Assembly: GCA_963798855.1 (NCBI GenBank)
Contig: CAWCUU010000002.1
Location: 1,426,001 to 1,490,000, forward strand
Direction of reading: 5' to 3'
Source of the DNA: CAWCUU01 sp963798855
Lineage (GTDB): Bacteria > Gemmatimonadota > Gemmatimonadetes > Longimicrobiales > RSA9
DNA: 64,000 nt
Shown here: piece after piece, positions 60,254 to 64,000 of the stretch
How the letters are laid out: each line of letters begins with the position of its first letter
Position numbering within the stretch: the first letter of the stretch is position 1
Translations under genes and position numbers: made by a program
The notes under the pieces: generated by a model
Told to the model about the DNA's origin: nothing
Database searches by the model: none
The model's input: only the letters and a program-made list of their open reading frames with translations

Positions 60254-62312
60254 ATGGTCGTGCTCGATCTACTGGGAGGCGCGTCGCTCACCGCTGACGG
60301 CGTGCCGGTCAGGGGCCGTGCAGCGCAGCGCAGTCGCCTCGCCCTTCTAGCGCTTCTGGGTGTCTCGCGCGCCGAGCCTGTCGCACGTGAGAAGCTCTGT
60401 TTCATCCTTTGGCCGGACGCCGGCGTCCGCGCGCGTCACCTGCTGTCCAACTCCGTCTACATCCTCCGTAGGGCACTCGGAGAGGATGCGATCGTCGGTG
60501 GGGTCGACGCTCTGCGCCTGAACCCGGATCGCGTCCGCTGCGATGTGCGGGAGTTCGAGGCTGCGCTCGCGCGCGGGGATCCGGCGGGCGCGGTGCGCCT
60601 GTATCGCGGCCCGTTCCTGGATGGCTTCTTCCTCAGCGACACGCCGGAATTCGAGGCGTGGGCGCAGGGCGAGCGGGATCGTCTGCGACTGGCGTGCGCC
60701 CAGGCGCTCGAGGCGCTCGCCCGCGAGCGGGAGGCCGCGGGCGACTTCGGCGCCGCCGCGCGGCGCTGGCGCGAGCTGCACGCGCTCGACCCGCTCGCGT
60801 CGAGGGTCGTGCTACGGCTCATGCGCGCGCTGGAGGCGGCGCGTGAGGTCGACCAGGCCGTGCAGTGCGCCCGCGCGTACGAGTCGGCGGTACGCGCCGA
60901 GCTCGACATCGATCCCGACCCCTCCGTGACGGCGTTCGCGGACCGGCTCGTCCGCGAGCGCGGCTATCCCCCCACCTTCCCAGGGCTCGATCCGAAAGAG
61001 ACGGCGGGGGCCGCCGGGCTCGGCGGCGACTCCGCGACCGAGCCGGCCGCGGAGTCCACATCGGTGCAACCCGCACTTGCTCCACCGGTCGCGGAGTCCG
61101 CACGCCCGTCACCGGTCGGATCACTCGCCCCGGCGGCTACCGTCCCTGGCCCCCGGCGACGAGCGCGACCGCTCCACCTTGCCGCTCTCGCGCTGGTCGC
61201 CGTAGTGGCGATTGTCACCCTCGTACGGGTGGGGCCCGGCTCGAGGGCCGCGTACGATGACTCGCCTGGGGTGATCGCGCGCGAGATGGCCCGGGAGGTC
61301 GGGCCGCAGACGACGTCGATCGGCGGGCGGCCGGGAACCAGCGACGTCGCGGCCTACGAGCTGTACGTACGCGGCAGCGACCCGGCGCTTCATCGCAGTG
61401 ACAGCGGCGTCGAAGCCGGGCTCGAGTATCTGGGCCGGGCGATCGCGCTGGACTCCACCTTCGCCGCGGCCCACGCCGCGCTCGCCCGCTTGCACGTGCG
61501 CTCCTGCGAGCGCAGCGAGGCAGGGCCCTGCCGCGACCGGATCGCCCTCGCCGAGGCGGCCGCGGCCCGGGCGGTCGACCTCGACGACTCGCTCGCGGAG
61601 GCGCACGGCTCCCTCGGCTGGGTCCACATGGCAACCTACCGCTTCGGCTCCGCCGAGGCCGAGCTCAGGCGCGCCATCGAGCTCGAGCCGGGCCGCGCCC
61701 TCTTCCACGAATGGCTCGTCGACGTCCTGGTCTGGCAGGGTCGCGCGGCCGAGGCGCTTGCAGAAGCCGAGAATGGCCGTGCGGGAGGATCCGCTGTCCC
61801 CCAGCGCCCACGCCCAGCTCGCCCGCGCGCTCCTCGCCAGCGGCCGCTGTGACGAGGCGCTCGAGCAGCTCGACAGGATCTCCAGCGTCCGGCCCCCGCT
61901 CCTCCGCGCCGCGCCGATCGCTGCTCAGTGCTACGCCGGTGAGGGGCGGTGGAACGAGGCGATTTCCGAGTTGAGCGGCGCGCTCGCCGAAAGAGCCCCC
62001 CGCGGGCGTGCGCTGCTCGGCTACCTTTACGCACGTGCTGGTCAGCGCCAGCGCGCCCTCGAGATCCACCGCTCCCTGCTCGACGACCGGCTGCACGGGA
62101 GAGGCAGCGCCTTCGCCATTGCGATCTCCTACGCCGGCCGCGGCGACCGCGACCGCGCGTTCGCGTGGCTCGAGCGCTCGGTCGACGACCGCACGCTACA
62201 CATCGACATCATGGAGCCAATGTTCGCGGAGCTGCGCATGGACCCGCGTTTCGCTGCGCTGGCGAGGAGGCTGGGGCTTCCGGAGTCGTCGCGGAGACGC
62301 CCTCGTCGCTGA
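60254..62312 (+). CDS. Membrane-anchored BTAD/SARP-like regulator with TPRs, frameshifted
   Basis: About 685 residues after removing one A at 61772-61773. An OmpR/SARP winged helix (about 1-95: LDLLGGASLTADGVPV, RARHLLSNSVYILRRALGED) precedes the BTAD helical domain (about 97-245, FEAALARGDPAGAVRLYRG). Then a Pro/Ala-rich linker, one transmembrane helix (about 302-320) and TPR repeats to the end (AHAALARLHVR, RALEIHRSLL). The layout is CadC-like: cytoplasmic DNA-binding part, periplasmic sensor part. The ATG overlaps the region divergent to the cupredoxin lipoprotein, a plausible target. The two frames join as ALAEAEMAVREDPLSPSAH. Confidence 0.85.
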
Positions 62313-62487
62313 CTCGTTCGAACGTGCGCCCGAGCTTGGGGTGCTACCAATCCGACCGAAAGGGGCGGGCGCGCTCGGGGGCGAGTGACAGTCCGGTGAT
62401 GGACCGGGAGGATCTGGTGATGCCTCGATCGCATCATCAGCGCGGTAGCTCCGATTGGAGCAGGAGCGACGCCTTCCGGAGGATCCC

Positions 62488-62883
62488 ATGCCCGCCTCCC
62501 TCGTGCCCGGCCGCATCGCGCCGGTGCTCATCCTCGCGCTCGCGGCCGCGGCCTGCCGCGACGATTACCCTTCCACCGCGCCGTACCGCGGCCGGATCGC
62601 GATCGTCGGCGATGACCAGGTCGGACGTCCCGGGGTCGTGCTGGCCGAGCCACTGGTCGTGCGGGTGACCGATCACGCGGCGCGTCCACTCGAAGTTGTG
62701 CGCGTGAGCTGGGCGATCGTTGGCCTGGACGACGACGGCGCTGTGACGCCTCGGATCAGCCTGACCAATGCCGAAGGCCTCGCGTCTGCGGTTCGGACGA
62801 TGCCCTACGCGGTCGGCGTCTGGATCACCATCGCGCGGCTGCCCGATCGAAAGCCCGTGCAGTTCACGTCGACCGTTCAATGA
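62488..62883 (+). CDS. Small lipoprotein with one Ig-like domain
   Basis: 131 residues. GGAGGA lies 4 nt before the ATG. The lipobox Ala-Ala-Ala-Ala-Cys is near residue 23, followed by a single Ig-like domain. Its GDDQVGRPGVVLAEPLVVRV closely resembles the first domain of the cupredoxin lipoprotein (GDRQIAPAGVTLPEPLAVRV), and the EVVRVSW strand matches EGVRVTW. It is thus a single-domain paralogue of the protein at 58826. The stop overlaps the arylsulfotransferase-like ATG by 4 bp (ATGA), so the two are translationally coupled. Confidence 0.82.
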   Translation: MPASLVPGRIAPVLILALAAAACRDDYPSTAPYRGRIAIVGDDQVGRPGVVLAEPLVVRVTDHAARPLEVVRVSWAIVGLDDDGAVTPRISLTNAEGLASAVRTMPYAVGVWITIARLPDRKPVQFTSTVQ

Positions 62884-64000
62884 CCCCAACCGGTGCCGCC
62901 ACCATGCGGCGATCGATCCTGTGCGCGGGGGCGCTCGCGCTCGCGACGTGCAGCGACAACGACGTCGTCGAGCCGACGCCGAGGCAGCCGCACCTCGCCG
63001 CCGCTGCGGTCGCGGCGAACCCCGACAACGTGCTCAGCGCGATGGTCACCGTGCGCCTGGGAGACGCCGATAGCGTCGCGGTGCGGTTCGCGCCCGTCGG
63101 TGGTCCGCTGGAGGAGTCCACGCCGGCGTTCACGCCGGCCGGCGACTCGCTCGAGATCCCCGTCCTCGGGCTGCTGCCGGAAACCGAGTACGCGCTGCAG
63201 GTCGCGGCGTGGGGTGGATCCGCGGCCGTCACGAGCGACACGCTCACGCTCGCGACCGGCTCGCTGCCGGCCGATCTGCCCGCCTATGTGGCAGCGGGGT
63301 CGGATCCGTCGCCCGGATACGTCGTTTTCGCCGCCGGCCTGTACGGCATCGCGATCGACAATGACGGGCGTGTCGTGTGGTACCACCGATTCCCGAACGG
63401 CCCCGGGCTCAACGTCCAGCCGCAGCCGACCGGCCGCTACGTCGCGAGACCGCCGGTCGCCGCCCCGGACCAGCCGAGCCCGTGGGTCGAGATCGACGTC
63501 CTCGGCAGGGTCACGCGCACGCTCGACTGCGCCGACGGCCTGAGGCCGCGCTTCCACGACATCATCGTCGAGAAGAACGGGTCCTACTGGGTCCTTTGCG
63601 ACGAGGTGCGGACGATGGACCTGTCGCCGATCGGTGGCAGCCCCAATGCGCGCGTGACCGGCACGGTGATCCAGCACATCGACGGTGCGGGTACGCTCCT
63701 CTTCTCCTGGAGCGTGTTCGACCACTTCGATATCTCGACCATCCCGGAGGAGGAACGAGCGAAGGCCGACGTGAACTGGACGCACGGCAACGCGCTGGCC
63801 ATCGCTGATTTCGGCGGCGTCTACGAGACCCTCTTCGTCTCTTTCCGCAACCTCGGCGAGATCACGCTGATCCACACCGGCGACGGCACCCTGTACGAGC
63901 ACCTGGGCGGCCCGAGGAACGACTTCTACTCCCAGGACGGCGCTCCCAGCTTCGCGTGGCAGCACGGTATGCGTCTCGACGACGGATACAACCAGTTGGT
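62880..64000 (+). CDS. Arylsulfotransferase (ASST)-like protein, cut by window edge
   Basis: The frame is open from ATG 62880 to the right edge (373 codons), so the gene is partial. A short signal with a lipobox-like Leu-Ala-Thr-Cys is near residue 24; the second Met (residue 9) may be the real start. A fibronectin III-like domain (about 45-120) is followed by an ASST-type propeller: GIAIDNDGRVVWYHRFP, RFHDIIVEKNGSYWVL, VNWTHGNALAI and FAWQHGMRLDDG. The His motifs fit the PAPS-independent aryl-sulfate sulfotransferase active site. It would transfer sulfate between phenols outside the cytoplasm. It is coupled to the small Ig lipoprotein. Confidence 0.82.
   Translation, partial: MTPTGAATMRRSILCAGALALATCSDNDVVEPTPRQPHLAAAAVAANPDNVLSAMVTVRLGDADSVAVRFAPVGGPLEESTPAFTPAGDSLEIPVLGLLPETEYALQVAAWGGSAAVTSDTLTLATGSLPADLPAYVAAGSDPSPGYVVFAAGLYGIAIDNDGRVVWYHRFPNGPGLNVQPQPTGRYVARPPVAAPDQPSPWVEIDVLGRVTRTLDCADGLRPRFHDIIVEKNGSYWVLCDEVRTMDLSPIGGSPNARVTGTVIQHIDGAGTLLFSWSVFDHFDISTIPEEERAKADVNWTHGNALAIADFGGVYETLFVSFRNLGEITLIHTGDGTLYEHLGGPRNDFYSQDGAPSFAWQHGMRLDDGYNQL

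Noticed and set aside
1..64000. tRNA, rRNA or riboswitch genes
   Set aside because: None could be recognised by eye on either strand; a covariance-model search would be needed to exclude small ones.

Overview
This 64 kb window is a high-GC chromosomal stretch from a Gram-negative, probably aerobic and non-phototrophic bacterium. Outer-membrane assembly proteins (a TamA/BamA-TamB pair), many lipoproteins with clear lipoboxes, large TPR serine/threonine kinases paired with an ECF sigma factor, an orphan MacB-like permease, ECF42/DGPF modules, S9 and M61 peptidases and a membrane-anchored BTAD-TPR regulator together resemble Gemmatimonadota or a related lineage such as Acidobacteriota. There is no rRNA, tRNA or phylogenetic marker here, so this placement is an inference.

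Layout. 0-8.6 kb: edge-truncated lipoprotein, MFS exporter, outer-membrane barrel, beta-propeller lipoprotein, rsmD, DoxX, msrB, GH18 hydrolase, DinB. 8.9-16.1 kb: exported S9 peptidase, M20 amidohydrolase, MsbA-like ABC exporter, SprT-like metalloprotein and a CPXCG protein. 16.1-16.7 kb: a four-helix-bundle (23S rRNA IVP-like) gene enclosed by perfect inverted repeats that fill the gap between two convergent stop codons. 16.7-24.6 kb: diguanylate cyclase and tamA-tamB. 24.8-29.6 kb: a diheme c-type cytochrome, a lipoprotein, a decayed nitronate monooxygenase, then an octaheme hydroxylamine-oxidoreductase-like cytochrome followed by an internally duplicated eight-helix membrane protein. 29.7-34.9 kb: two exported gamma-glutamyltransferases and an N-acyl-D-amino-acid deacylase. 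34.9-43.1 kb: two ECF42 sigma/DGPF modules, the second interrupted by a BNR propeller and a MoaD/ThiS-like ubiquitin-fold protein ending in Gly-Gly, plus DinB, EamA, CGNR and DUF4442 genes. 43.4-51.1 kb: orphan permease, DinB, YceI-TPR fusion, ankyrin protein, TPR protein. 51.2-58.7 kb: aldo/keto reductase, kinase with its ECF sigma factor, DUF4389 protein, M61 peptidase. 58.8-64.0 kb: Ig-like/cupredoxin lipoprotein, BTAD-TPR regulator, a small Ig-like lipoprotein and an edge-truncated arylsulfotransferase-like protein.

How the genes work together. The dominant theme is the cell envelope: exported peptidases and transferases (S9, M20, GGT x2, D-aminoacylase, M61) would process peptides outside the cytoplasm, TamA/TamB would serve outer-membrane biogenesis, and the cytochromes plus the cupredoxin point to periplasmic electron transfer. 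Stress-type regulation is dense (two ECF42 factors, one ECF with kinase, c-di-GMP, BTAD).

Oddities. Six genes are broken by seven apparent single-base insertions (tamB, nitronate monooxygenase twice, first GGT, YceI-TPR, TPR protein, BTAD regulator). All are +1 and several share local sequence, which looks more like a systematic sequencing or assembly artefact than decay. Several intergenic repeat families occur: a 97-bp GC-rich repeat, a GGCAATTCGATTTCGA repeat, a 10-bp tandem array, and CCCTCG hexamer arrays that encode or abut the signal regions of exported proteins.
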